From positions 5,100,104 to 5,164,103 of the forward strand of contig BROE01000003.1 of assembly GCA_036571765.1 (NCBI GenBank): a DNA stretch of 64,000 nt, given 5' to 3'. This document shows positions 16,352-29,513 of this stretch, piece by piece (within the stretch, counting starts at the first letter, position 1; the number at the start of each line of letters is the position of its first letter). This DNA comes from Plecoglossus altivelis (taxonomy: Eukaryota; Chordata; Actinopteri; Osmeriformes; Plecoglossidae). The notes under the pieces are model-generated. The model did not search any database and was not told the DNA's origin. It saw only the letters and a program-made list of their open reading frames with translations. The translations under genes and the position numbers were made by a program.

Positions 16352-19312
16352 TTACCAGTCTCTGGTTCTGGGGGAGGACAGAGACACATGCACACAGTTA
16401 TTCCTAGACAAACACGCACGCACACACGTCCTCACCCTCTCTCTTGCCCTGGCAGACAACAACAGGGACACGAATACATGTAAACACATGCCCAGGCTTC
16501 CTCACCCTCTCTCTGTGTCGGGGCTGGTCGGCCAGGCTGCGGAGCAGGGAGCTGGCTGAGGCGGACACCTTGGCCCTGGGGTCCCTGAGTAGTCGGGCCA
16601 CGGCGTGGATCCCCTCCCTCTTCAGGCTGCTCTCCGGGGGCCTCCGCAGCGCCCGTACCAGGGCGTCCTGTTCACACGCCTGCAGGCTCTGGACCAACCA
16701 CACTAAAGGAGGGGGAGGAAAAGGAGGAGCTTGTGGAACTGGGGAGACGCAGGCCAGGGAGATTGTATGAGGATGTAGTTTTCTGTTCGTTTCTGTTGTC
16801 ATGGGACCGATGCAGCAAGGAGAGACAGGAAATGTAAGGGAGATGGACAGACGTGGAAGCGGCCCGGGTTGGACTTGAATCCCGGCGTCCGTGGTGAGGG
16901 TTTAGCCGACGTGGTGCGCGCGTTAGGCGGTGAGCCTACAGTCTAACGTTTCTGAGGGAACAACCTGTGTGTTTGTGTGCGTATCTCACCCTCCTCTGCC
17001 AGCTCGCAGATGTGCGTGTCCATCTCGCTGACCCCCTCAGCCTCCAAGTAGCTCCAGAACTGGAACAACGTCAACATTTCCACAGAGGCTCCGCCCCCTC
17101 GCCGTGGCAACCGCCGCTCCAGGATCCTCTCCACCAACCGCAAAAACACTAGAACCACACACACACACACACCAAGTAAGCACACACACAAGACTGAATT
17201 TGCACCCAGGCCGCAGCGATAAGGCATTCTTCCAAAATATTTCCTTTTTTTTTATTTATTTTTTTTTTTACAACAATTTCACTTTTTTTTCAGCTTCACG
17301 GAAACACGCTCACCTGAGTCGGCCATACCCGAGGCTCTGTCCGGCAGTTTGCAGGCATAGGTCTTCGCCAGGGCTGCTAGAAAGGTCTCCGTGGAAACGC
17401 TGTACACGCAGCCCTGCTCTGTGCATTGCTGCCATAGCAACGTCGCTCCTTGGCACTGTTCGAGCTGGGGGACCACTGCTCCACGGACACAGGAGGCAAA
17501 ACACAGGGGAGATGGTGACGTTTAAGAGCCAGGGATGTTTGGTTCTTTCATTAATACGTAGGCGAGAGATGTCCCCATCTCCAACTGACTTTTTATTAAA
17601 GTGATATTTCACTGCCAAACCTTCGGTTAGACAAAAAACGGTCCCACCCACATGTGAAAACACACCAACACCCCTGACAGAGCACTGTATTACTATTACT
17701 AAGCAATATTATTATCACTTCATAAGTGTCATAATCCCCTTGTCCAGCATGTAAAATGCGCCACATTGAACCGTTTAGGCTGACGATCTGTGAGCTGTTC
17801 CAGGACTGTTCCGGTGTACTCTGACAGGACGTCTTAACAGCCCTGAGGACCCTGAGGTCCGGATGACAAGGCTGTCCTTGCGTGTCTGTTTGGGTTTCAG
17901 ATACACTCAGTCCTTGGAGCGTGTCTGAGGACGGCCAGTCCACATTAAGGGGATGCCAGCTGAACCAGGAGATGGAAGCAGCCATGAAATTATAGACTCA
18001 AAACAGACAACCATATGCTGGTGTGCCCTGTCTCTTGTTTTCTAACACCACACTGCTGTGTGAGATTGGGATCCCTCCTGAATTTCAAAAGTCAAATCAA
18101 TCGTCTAACCCTTTAACGTGGGGGCGCGACCGCTCGATTGCCCTCACCTTCTTCTGATTGGGTGACGGCCCCTGGCGTTTCCTTGGCGACGCGTCGTACG
18201 AGCTCGAGGACGCGGGCCTCTCTCAGGAGACGGTCCAGAGCGTACATCTCACCGCAACGCAGAGGGCCGAACGTCCCCAGACGCTACACACACACGCGCA
18301 CACACACACACATCATAACACACCATCGCTCAGGATCATGACACACATAACAGCACCATAACACACAGGTCCACACAAGTGGAGTAAAGGGACATGTTTC
18401 TGAGCTGCCTCTACACCTTTCCTTGTGTCTTTCAGTTCCAGGTAAGAACAGCTAAACCTCAAGATCAGCAGGGAGGACGTGTGTGTGTACGTGGTGTACT
18501 TCCGTAAGTGTGATGTGTCAATGTAGCGTGTGGTCTCACCAGCAGTTGTGCGCTGCAGTTCTTCAGGTGCACCACCAGGGTGCGGTCTAGAGCAGGGCAG
18601 CCTGTAGTCAGGGGGGAGGAGGGGTTGTCCCAGCCTCTCTCCTCACATCCCTCGTCTCCCCCCCTACTTTCCTCCCCAGGCCTGCAGGGGGCACTGTGGT
18701 CAGCACTGCACACAACAAACAACCCCATCAGACTACATCGCAGCCTTTAACATCCATATCAACTTCCATCTTATTCTCTCTAAGCCAGGGGTCTCCAATC
18801 CTGGTCCTCGAGGGCCGCTGTCCTGAAGGTTTTAGATGTTTCCCTCCTCCAGCACACCTGATTCTAATGAATGAGCCATTACCAAGCTCTGTGGAAGCTT
18901 TATAATGACCCTTTTTTAGACTCAGGTGTGCTGGAGCAGGGAAACACTGAAAACCTTCAGGACAGCGGCCCTCGAGGACCAGGATTGGAGACCCCTGCTC
19001 TAAGCCTTGCTTCCGTTTACAACTCCGGAATGGAGATGTGTTGCTGACATTCTCCACCAGGTGGCGGTATGACACAGCGCTTGCATCACTTTGCAAGTTG
19101 GCTCCTAACTAGTTGACACCCGAACTTGTGTGAGGGATCTTAACAGATGATCCTGAGGACACTGACCTGTCGGTCCTGTTCCTCTTCCCTCCACCCTCCT
19201 CCTCCGCCTCCTCTTCTTCTTCCAGGTCAGAGGTGTTGAGGAAGTCAAAGCTGCCCAACGCTGTCTCCACCGTTAGACTCACGCTGGAGCTCCGGCTCTG
19301 ACTACGACCCTG

Positions 19313-19380
<68 letters not shown>

Positions 19381-19440
19381 AGCACACACATTCTTGTTAT
19401 GGACTTGATTTATCTCACTGTTTGAGTGTTTGTGTGTGTT

Positions 19441-19475
<35 letters not shown>

Positions 19476-22400
19476 ATGCTGGCAGACGCCCAGCGATAGC
19501 ACTGATCTCCCTTACATCTACCAGTGCATTGTGGGACGTAAACCTTCAACCTGAGGGACAGGAAGTCCCACCCTGGTCCCTCCCCCAACGCCTGGGGAGC
19601 TGATGTATTCTGGGAAGACTGAAATCTAGCCAGCCCCTCCTCTCTCTCCCTTACTTACTCTCTCTCTTCCTCCTCCGCCTCCTCTCTGACTCACTGACTT
19701 ACTGACTTTTCTCCTCTCTCTTGACCTCCCTGACGCTCTCTTTCCCTCCCTCTCTCTCTCTATCCTGCATGAACTATTTCCCTCTCCTCTTCTCTCCCTC
19801 TCTTCATCTCTCTCTTATCAACTGGAGCTTGCACTGGGTGGTGCCCATTGCACAAAACATCCCGGAAGCTGTTTAACTGAAGAAAGGAAAACAAATGAGA
19901 GCAAAACTATGACAACATTACAAGCAGACATACGCAGGACAAAGGACACAAGAAGGACAAAACTGTGACTCACAGTCAACATGTGCTCCAATAGTTGGAG
20001 TTCTTGTTCCAGCAGCTGCAACTCAGGGAACTGTCCTCTGTAGTCATCCAGGGAGGAAACCACAGCCCCCAGGGCCTCTTCAACCCCACTGTCTATAGCC
20101 TGCTGACCCTCACCCTGACTGGACACAGTCTCTACTTCAGCCCCAGGCTTCTCTACGGCCTCCACCAACACCAGGTGGGCCCTGTAGGTTTGGGATCCGT
20201 CCTCCGCTTGCTGGCTCGGGGCCTGACAGTCGCCCTGGGCATGTTGGGGTGGCTGTGTTTGCGGCTGCGTTGCCGCGTGTGTGTCTGAGTGCGTGTGTGA
20301 GTCTAGCGTGGCCTCCACCGGCCCAGTCCTGCTGGGAGAGGGGCTGGATGCTGTCTTCTCTCCCCCGGGCAGTGTGTTCTCCCTCAGCTCCTCCGTGGCC
20401 GGAGACCCCGGGACCTGCGGACTAGTCTCTGCTGCCGGGGTCGCCCCCTCCCTGGGGGGACTGGCCATTTCAACCGGCGTCTGCTCCGACCTCACTGGCA
20501 TCTCCATCTCAATGTCGTTGACGGAGATCCCAGACAGCAGCGACGTCACCTCCGACGGCTCCACCGATTCGCCGGCTGACCTGTCCATCAAGGCCCCGTC
20601 CACGCTGTTCTCGCTGATGTGGCTGAGCGAGCGCGAGTAGCGGGCATGGCCGTTCGGCACCGCCGCCCCCTTTCCGGCGTCCTCCTCTCTGCTGCCCGCC
20701 ACGCCACCCAGTTCCTCAACCTGGTCTTCTGATTGGGCGGGGGTGGGGGTGGAGCAGGCAGAGTCTCGTGGGGTGAAGGCAATGTGGATGGAGGGGGCGG
20801 CGGCCTGCAGCTCAGGGGCCACCAGGGTCTTGTGGGCGTGTCTCGTCCCCAGCGACGGCTGCGGGGAGGAGGAGTCGTCCGAGGACTCGGAGGAGTTAGA
20901 CCACGCCGTGCCGCCTTCCGCCTCCTCGTGGCGACGCAGCATGTTCTGGAGGGGAGGGGAGGGGGTGGAAGGAGGGAGAGCTCATGTCAATAGACTATCG
21001 TATTGCACGCTGTTAGAGAAGGAGAGTGGTTTGACAGACCTGGGATTACAATTGTGAGAATATAGGCGACTGGGCAGACAGAGAGATCCTTCTGCTTCTC
21101 CTGGTCTGGATAGAAACTGATGCTTCTCATGTAACAGACATGCTGTTGAATGTAGATGTGTTGCTCAGAGGAGGCCAGGCCAGGCAGGAGCAGGGAACTG
21201 TATTCCAGAACAGACCTACATCCTGGCCTGAGATCAGGCCTGTCTCACACACACCCTAAGCAGAACCAAACCTGTCTCACACACTACCTAATCACAAAAT
21301 CAGACCTGTCTCACACACACCCTAAGCAGAACCAAACCTGTCTCACACACTACCAAATTACAAAATCAGACCTGTCTCACACATGCCCTAATCAGAACCA
21401 AACCTGTCTCACGTACTGATCGCAATCAGACCTGACTCACACACTCACTATTTAGAATCCAAATCAAATCACATGTTGATTTGTACAGCCTTTTTTTGTG
21501 CAAGAGGGTTTTATACATGTCTACAGAACCACACCTAACCCAGCCTCCTCATCTCTTTTGACCATGGTTGCTCTGTCGCATTCAGGTTGACTGAATGCGA
21601 TAGAGCAACACCGCCTCCAGAGATAGACTGGCCAGGGTCTAGGGGTCTGTATCACACCACCAAACACCAGGACACAACCGTACAGCCTACTGTTCTGTAC
21701 ACGCTAATCACCGCTACAACTACTGCTGCGTCGCCAATGCAACCAGAACAATTCTCTTCCAGGGAGGTTACCATGCTGTTGTCGTGTCAACGCTGATCCA
21801 GCACACCTGGTACGATTAATGAGCTGATTGGCAAGCCTGATCATGTTTGATATGACTACGGTTGGAATGAGAACATACAGGACGGTGTTCCTCCAGGAAC
21901 AGGGTTGGGTTGCCCAGTTCTAGAACACATCTTCCATGGTAGGATTCCTGCTATGTTCCAGAACGTCTACAAGGTTCTACGCCCTCTGTATTCTTCTAGG
22001 TTCTACGGTCCCCATATTCTACCCGCAGGGTTCTACAGGAACTACAGGGATGTGGAACCGCTCTACGAACTCTACCCGGAGGGGGGGGGTTCTACTCCGA
22101 ACCCCCCGGAGTGGTGACTTACGGAGTACGTCATGTTCCCCAGACGCGTGGACGAGACGTCGCTGCAGGAGCAGCTCTGCGACAGGCGCTCTGCCAGCGT
22201 GTCACGGAACACGTCTAGCAGGGACCAGCGCTGCTTAGACGACGTGCTCCGCAGGGACGGCTGCGAGGGGGGGCACAGTCCCACCGGGGCGGCAGGGACA
22301 GAGACGGAGACACGTCAGGACCGCGAGGATAGCATGAGGATAGCATGAGGATAGCATGAGGATAGCATGAGGATAGCATGAGGATAGCAGGAGGATGGCA

Positions 22401-25400
22401 TGAGGATAGCAAGAGGCCAGCATGAGGATGGCATGAGGATAGCAAGATGATAGCATGAGGATAGCAAGAGGCCAGCTCAGAGTGTACAGCTCATGCTATC
22501 TACCCCTACACACACACACACACACACACTGTCTACTCGTACATGTACACAAACACTATACGCACATTGTCTACAACTGTACAAACACACACACACACCG
22601 TCTACCCTTTCAACACAAACACTGTCTACTACTACAAACACACATACACACACTGTCTACTCCTACACACTCACAAACAACTTGTCTACAACTGCGCACA
22701 CATGCATACTATCCACAACTACACACACTCACACAAACAAAAACATACACCACTCGCTGAATATAGATAATCCCCCTAGATCCACGTCACACACTCTCTT
22801 ACGACCCAACTTCTATGATAGCCCCGTATTGAATCACCATCTTGCTGTCATCTCCATTTGAGCTCGCACGGTCTGCTTCACCATCCTTGATGCCAAGACG
22901 TACTACAAAAGCCACTGGATACTCACAGAAGGCTACGAGCAGCGAGATAGATAGATTGAAAGAGCACGGTGGTGACGGGGGAGGGACGAGAAAAGGGGAA
23001 AATAGCGACAGAAGAAGTGCCGATAGTGTCCAGTCATATGTGACAGATAGAGAGTAATATATAATGATGGACCTGAACGTGCGACTACATATTACTGTGA
23101 CGGTGTCCACATGTGAACAGAGACTGAGGGACAGACACAGTCCATAGTATACGAGATAATGGGCTGAGAGGATGCGGGGGAGAGGGGCTGAGGAACTACA
23201 CAGTAGAAGGGACGTGGTATCGCTCGTAAGTGCGGGGGTGAGGAGATAGTGACGGAGCAGCGACGGGGAGCGACGAGGAGCGAGAGCAAGCGGCGGGGTA
23301 GGCGGGCACAGGCGGCTGGGTTGCGATGCACCGGGGCTCAATCGGCTTGTAGGTAGAGGAAGGGAAGAAAACGCTTGTTGACAGGTTGGAGCTTTGTGAC
23401 CGGCTGCATGGCTTGCACGACGCGCAAGGGTGCATGCCACTTACTACAAATGAACTGAGAGAGAGACGACGTAGGAAGAGAGAAGAGGAGAAGGAGAAAG
23501 AGATGGGAGAAGGAGGAGGGAGGAGAGGAGAGTAAGAGAGAGGGGAGGAAGAGGGGAGGAGGCCGAGGAGAAGGGGGAAGTAGACGGAGCGGAGAGGAGG
23601 AGGAGGAAAGGAGGGAGGGTAGAGAAGGGAGAGAGGATGAGGAGAGAGGAGAGAGAGAGGAGGATGGGGAGAGAGGAGAGAGGAGAGGAAGTGCAGGGAG
23701 ACGAGAGGAGAGAGAGAGAGAGAAGGAGAGGGAAGAGAGAGGAGCGAGAGAGCAGAGAGAGAGGGGAGAGGTCGGAGTGTGAGAGGAAGAGGGAGAGAGA
23801 AAAAGAGAGTGGGAGCAGTGGAGGGTGGCGACCTAGGGGAACACGGACACAGTCGGTAGGAGGGAAAGGTTGACTGACAAGGAGGGGGGGGGAGGAAGAT
23901 ACAAGACTTTTGTGGAGAGAGAAGAGAGAGTGAAGGAAGAGAGAGAGAGAACGAGAAGGGGTGAAGAGCGTACGGGACAAGAAAGGAGGAGGAGAAGATG
24001 AAAACCGAGAAAGATCACGGTCGAAAATCGCGCCGGCGGGTCAAATTACTTATCTCCCTTTGAAATTTAGAATTGGCGAAACCTACATGGTTGTCATGAC
24101 TATAGTGACTTCGATCTGTCGACTACGACGATCTTATGAAGAGATATGAATACATTGAAATTGAATGAGAAAGGTGACTGTTAGGATCCTGCGCGGCGGA
24201 ATGAGTGTCCTGGAAACTATTGAGTGCCTGCGTCTGACGGTGTGGCTGGATTTTTTACACTGCCGAGGGAGGGTCCGCACTGGAGTTGGTACTAGGTTGG
24301 TGAAAACTGACTGTACAGATGAATGTGTCTGGGAGATGACTGGAGGGCTGGGCGAGCAGAGGGATCGACAAGCGTCCGCTGGCCGGCTAAGCTGTGTTAA
24401 CTCACCTCCAGGACCGTCCGGAGAGCTCAGGCTTGATAGGGTCCCAAGGGCGGGTGTAAGTGCTCCACAAGCCAGACACGGCTGCTGAGGCAGAGACAAA
24501 GTCAAAAACAGATCCTATGGGTACGCACGATTGGAGAACACTTCCTACCACCACGTGATTGGCTAGGCTCTTCAGCTCCGTCACCTAGGCGACCAGGAAA
24601 GCGTCGGTTAGGAGTCAGCGGAATCGCTGCTGTGCTGTTCTGGGGTTGAGGTAGTGTATGTGTGTGTGTGTGTGTGTATTCACACACATCTCCCTCCTGC
24701 CTACCTTGATGGACAGGAAGTCAGTGATGAGGGGCAGGAAGACCATGTCCTCGCTGTCCCACACCTGCTTGGCGTTGATCTCGATCCTGCCCCGCAGCTT
24801 CCAGCGCTGCCGGCCGTACTTCATGAAGATCTGCAACACAGCAGGAGGTCAAACAGCGGCCGACACTGAAAGCGTTTCTGCTTCTCTGCTGTTCACCAGC
24901 CTCCTTCTGGTTCACATGCATTCGATTCTTAGTGCATTTGTGATCGTGCCCTATTTGTATTTTTCCTGTACATTTGACATTTAAACTTTAACCTTGTCTT
25001 ATGTACCGCAGTGATTTCCCCTCAGAACCTACACAGAACCTACTACTGCCTGCTAGTATCAACACTGCATACTGTCAGTCCTGCTCAGCTGTGTGTTACT
25101 GAAGACGAATCTACCGGCCATCCGACATAAAGCTCTCTTTGTCATCAACTCTGATTGAAAATACCACAGGAGTTTCCCACGGGACAGGGCAGTTTAGGAC
25201 ACAGGACAGGTGAGACAATAAGAGAGAGACGGAGAGAGAGAGAGACGGAGAGAGAGAGAGAGAGAGAGGGGGAGGGAGATGAAAGAAATCAAATGACTCA
25301 CCTCATACTGGTCTCCGGCACAAAGTCTTGCAAATCCTGCCAAGCCTGCAACACAGAGACACCTGTTACACCCACACACACAAACCCCACACACATACTC

Positions 25401-26138
25401 GCACACCAAGCAGGCCCCCCAGCAAACCTGCAGTCTCTTAGAGGACAGGTGGAGGGCAGAGGGATGAGAAGGGGGATGAGAGGGGGGATGAGAGGGGGGG
25501 ATGAGGATCTGCTCACCCTTCATCTTGACGTGGAACTCCCCCAGCTGGTTCTCAAGCTCACTCTCCAGCATGCACATGTTCTAGAAGGAGGGAGGGACAG
25601 AGCGGTGAGACACATGTAACAAGTCGAATCCAAGGCTTCAAACACAGCTGATATTGGATTTGATCCGAGACGAGGCAGAGAGAGGGAGACAGATAAGGGG
25701 GGAGGCAGAGAAGGGGTGGGGGGGCGAGATCTTGAACAGAGAACACATCCTCTCCTCCTTTCCTCCCCTCCTGACCTTCTCTCCCCCTCACCTCAGTGTA
25801 CCCCTTGTATCCTTTGTAGACCTCAGAGGGACTCTCCCCCCTCCTCCACCCCTCACCTCAGTATACTCCTTGTAGACCTACAAGAAACTCTCCAACCCTC
25901 CTCCTCCTCCCCCCGGTGTACTCCTTATAGACCTCAGACAGGCTCCCCTCCCTCCTCCCCCCATCCCCCCCCTCCCCTCACCTCGGTGTACTCCTTGTAG
26001 CCCTTGTTGGCCTCAGACAGGCTCTCCTTGGCCTCCTTGCTGCTGGGGGAGGAGGAGGTGTAGGCCTTCACCATCTTGTTGGCTCCATCCCTCAGACGCC
26101 GCTGGAGACAGTAGGCCTCGTACAGCTCCTCGATCTGA

Positions 26139-26175
<37 letters not shown>

Positions 26176-29100
26176 GACATTACTGCAGTGCAGTTCAACA
26201 CCAGATGGCTGTATGCCACTTCCGTCTTGTTAACCTCTTTCTCTTTGTCTCTCTCTATGTCATACGGTCGTTGACAGGGAGACCCCCTCCTCCCCCTCCT
26301 CCCCCTCCCCCCAACACTCAAAGACACAAGAGACACACGAGATCACTCTGTCTACATCCTCCTATTAAACTTTCATTCACCTCCGCCACAACATGCCTCA
26401 CTCTATCCAGGTCAAAGAGGTGTGCGTATGTGTGTGTGTGTGTGGATGTGTGTGTGTGTGTGTGTGTGTGTGTGGATGTGTGTGTTTGGAGGCGGTCCAG
26501 TTTTTGAATCGCCGCACAACAACATGGCTTCAAGTCTAGATTCATTCACCCAAAAAGCATCCCTCTCCACCTCTCCCTCTCCTCCCCCTACATCAGTTCC
26601 CCCATCATCCCTTAACACACGACTAGCACCGTGACCGACTTCACACCACAACGCTCTGTGCTCCTGTACTCCAGACCTCCACTGTACCCCCCCATCCCCC
26701 ATCCCCCAGCGGGTGCCCTAGGTCCAGTTTACACACAAAGAAACCACACACACACACACACACACACACAACAACAGCAGCAATCTGGGATCAAGTCCCC
26801 CAAACGCTCTCGGCGGGGTACCAAGACTGAATGAGCGAACAATTCCTCTTTAATGAAGCAGTGACCCCTCTCCCCTCCTCTGCTCCTCCAGGTTAGGAAG
26901 GAACAGAATTGAGGGATCAGCAACTTACACGTATTTAAGTCAGGCCCGGGTCAAAGGTCAAATTGTGAGCAGGACGTTGAGCGGAGCTCAGCAGATCTCC
27001 AACTGAGCCTGCTATTCCCAGAATGCATTTCCAACGGGACATGCTGATTAAAGCAGAACTAACTAGACCCCTGCAGAGTGAGAGCTGGCGGAGGGAGGGA
27101 GGGAGAAGACAGAGAGAGGGAGAACAGAGAGGGGGGACAGGGAGGATAGGGAGAGGGGGAGAGCAGTGAGGGGACAGAGAGAGAGGGAGGACAGGGAGAG
27201 AGAGAGGAAGGACAGGGAGAGAGAGAGGGAGGACAGGGAGAGAAAGAGGGAAAACAGGGACAGAGAGAGAGGGAGGACAGGGAGAGATAGAGGACAAGGA
27301 GAGAGGGAGGGAGGACAGGGAGAGATAGAGGGCAGGTAGAGAGAGGGGAAGGACAGGGAGATATAGAGGTAAGGGAGAGAGAAAGAGGGAAGACAGGGAC
27401 AGAGAGAGAAGGAGGACAGGGAGAGATAGAGGACAGGGAGAGAGAGAGGGAGGACAGGGAGAGAGAGGCAGAGGACGAGAAGGGAAGGACAGAGAGGAAG
27501 GTACCAAATCCTCTGCAATGCAGAAGAGAGCAGCATGAGGGCTTATCCAGTCTTACCCAGTCACATTTCCAAAGCTCACACTCACATTAATGTACTAAGA
27601 TACACGTACATGCACTCACACACTGCCGTCTGTAACACTCATATTGTGTATAAACTGGCACATGTGAATGTAAACATAAACACATGTGGCTGGACTCAAG
27701 CATGCACACACATACATATACGCGCGCGCACACACACACGTACACAAACATGTACAGACACACACACACACACATGTACAGACACACACACACACACACA
27801 TGTACACACACACTGGCCACAGAGACGCCGCAGCTCCCCAGGGGGGAGAAAGAAACATAAACAAAATCCAGCCTTTTAAAGTTTTACTGCAGCAGGAGGA
27901 GGAGGGGAAGGGGAGGAGTGGGGGAATAGGAGGAGGAGGGGGAGGAAGAGGAGGGAGAGGAGGTGGAGGAAGAGGAGGAGGGAGAGGAGGGGGAGGAGGA
28001 AGAAGAGGAGGGGGAGGAGGAGGGAGAGGAGCATGAGGAGAGGGAGGGGGAGGAAGAGAAGGGGGAGGGGAGGAGGAGAGGGAGGAGAAGGAGAAGAAGG
28101 AGGGGGAGAAGGAGGAGGAGGGGGACGAGGGGCGTAGAGAGAGTCAGAGAAGGAAGATTCCTGCCTTTCCTTGATGTGTACAACCGTACAGCCACGTCCA
28201 ACTACGCAGCTGTAATGTGAAGACAATATTCCTTCCACCTCCTCTAATATATTAGTACCGTACTATCAGTACTAAGTTCTATCAGAACAACAAGTACTAG
28301 GACAGATCTGTTAGCAGGAAGGGGAGGGGCCAGGACGGGAATTTTATCAGAACATTTGAAATAAATGACCTGCACTATAATTGACCTCCGTTCACTGAGC
28401 GATAGAGACATAAAGAGGGGGAGGAGGAGAGGGAGGGGGGAGGGGGGGGGTCAGACAGAGAGGAGAGACGGGGAGGAAGGAGGAAGGAGGTAAATAACAG
28501 AAGTGAAACCAGCAGAGGAAGGGTTAACTAAAGGCACTGGAATGTCAAACTAGCCTGAGGCCAAACCCCCGCCACTAAAGCACGACAAAACACACTGTGA
28601 GTGTGTGAGTGTGTGTGAGTGTGTGTGAGTGTGTGTGAGTGTGTGTGTGTGTGTGTGTGAAAGACAGGCCTCCACATGTCTTGTTTTGAGAGCTCTGAGC
28701 TGTAATGTCAGTGGTCACTCCCACGGCAATGTGTGTTTAGCTGCTGGACCCTGAACCATTGTGTCTGTCTGTCTGGAGACGCACGCGCGGGCGCGCACAC
28801 ACACACACACACGCGCGCGCGCATGAAGGAGACGTACCTTGCTGAGATGAAACTCAAGTTTTCTCATGAACCTCTCGATGACCTTCACTTGCTGTAGAGA
28901 ACACACACACACACACAGACACACACACACATCAGGTAAGATGCTGTCAGCGTATCTGTTGATTGTGTTTGTTTTGAGCTATGGGTTCCACTCTGGGTGT
29001 CTTGTGGTTCCACTGGGGGTGTTGCGGTTCTACCGTGGTTCTGTAGCAGCTTCCTACTCACCTTGTCCAGCTCATACAGGAACCCCTGAGAGACAAAACA

Positions 29101-29462
29101 AGGACATTGGTATTATCCTCTTAAGTCCCTCTTTAGTGCAGTCTTGCTTTATGTTGGACAGAGACAGTGGACAGACAGGTCATGAAAGGGAGAGAGAGAG
29201 AGGAGGGCAGGACGCGCAGGGCCGGACTCGAACCCTGGTCCCTGCGATGAGGCGTCGCCATGGTGACCTACCAGCCTGGAGTTCCTCTTGGACTCCCTCA
29301 TCTGTCTGCTCAGACCTTCCAGCTCCAGCTGGTGCACCTGCAGGTATGACCTGGACACACACACACACACACACAACTATCATTTTTGTCTGGGTGTGTG
29401 GACTTACTGCAGGCATGTCCTCAGACTGACCAAATATATATGCATATATGTGTGTGTGTGAG

Positions 29463-29513
<51 letters not shown>

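Larger units (their letters stand above)
26135..28837 (-). other. ripor1 intron, purine-rich repeats
   Basis: A 2.7-kb intron between exons 28838-28891 and 25982-26134. It contains GT/CA tracts (26142-26171, 26430-26480, 26743-26770, 27680-27815), a GACAGGGAGAGA-type repeat (27090-27480) and a polypurine block (27890-28140). No exon is recognised. Confidence 0.7.

Noticed and set aside
22799..23440. 213-codon minus-strand frame inside the ripor1 intron
   Set aside because: It lies in the error-rich segment, its composition changes along its length and it matches no family; it is better explained as chance plus damaged sequence.
23444..23980. 178-codon Ser/Leu/Pro-rich minus-strand frame
   Set aside because: Complement of a polypurine tract; the amino-acid composition is dictated by CT repeats.
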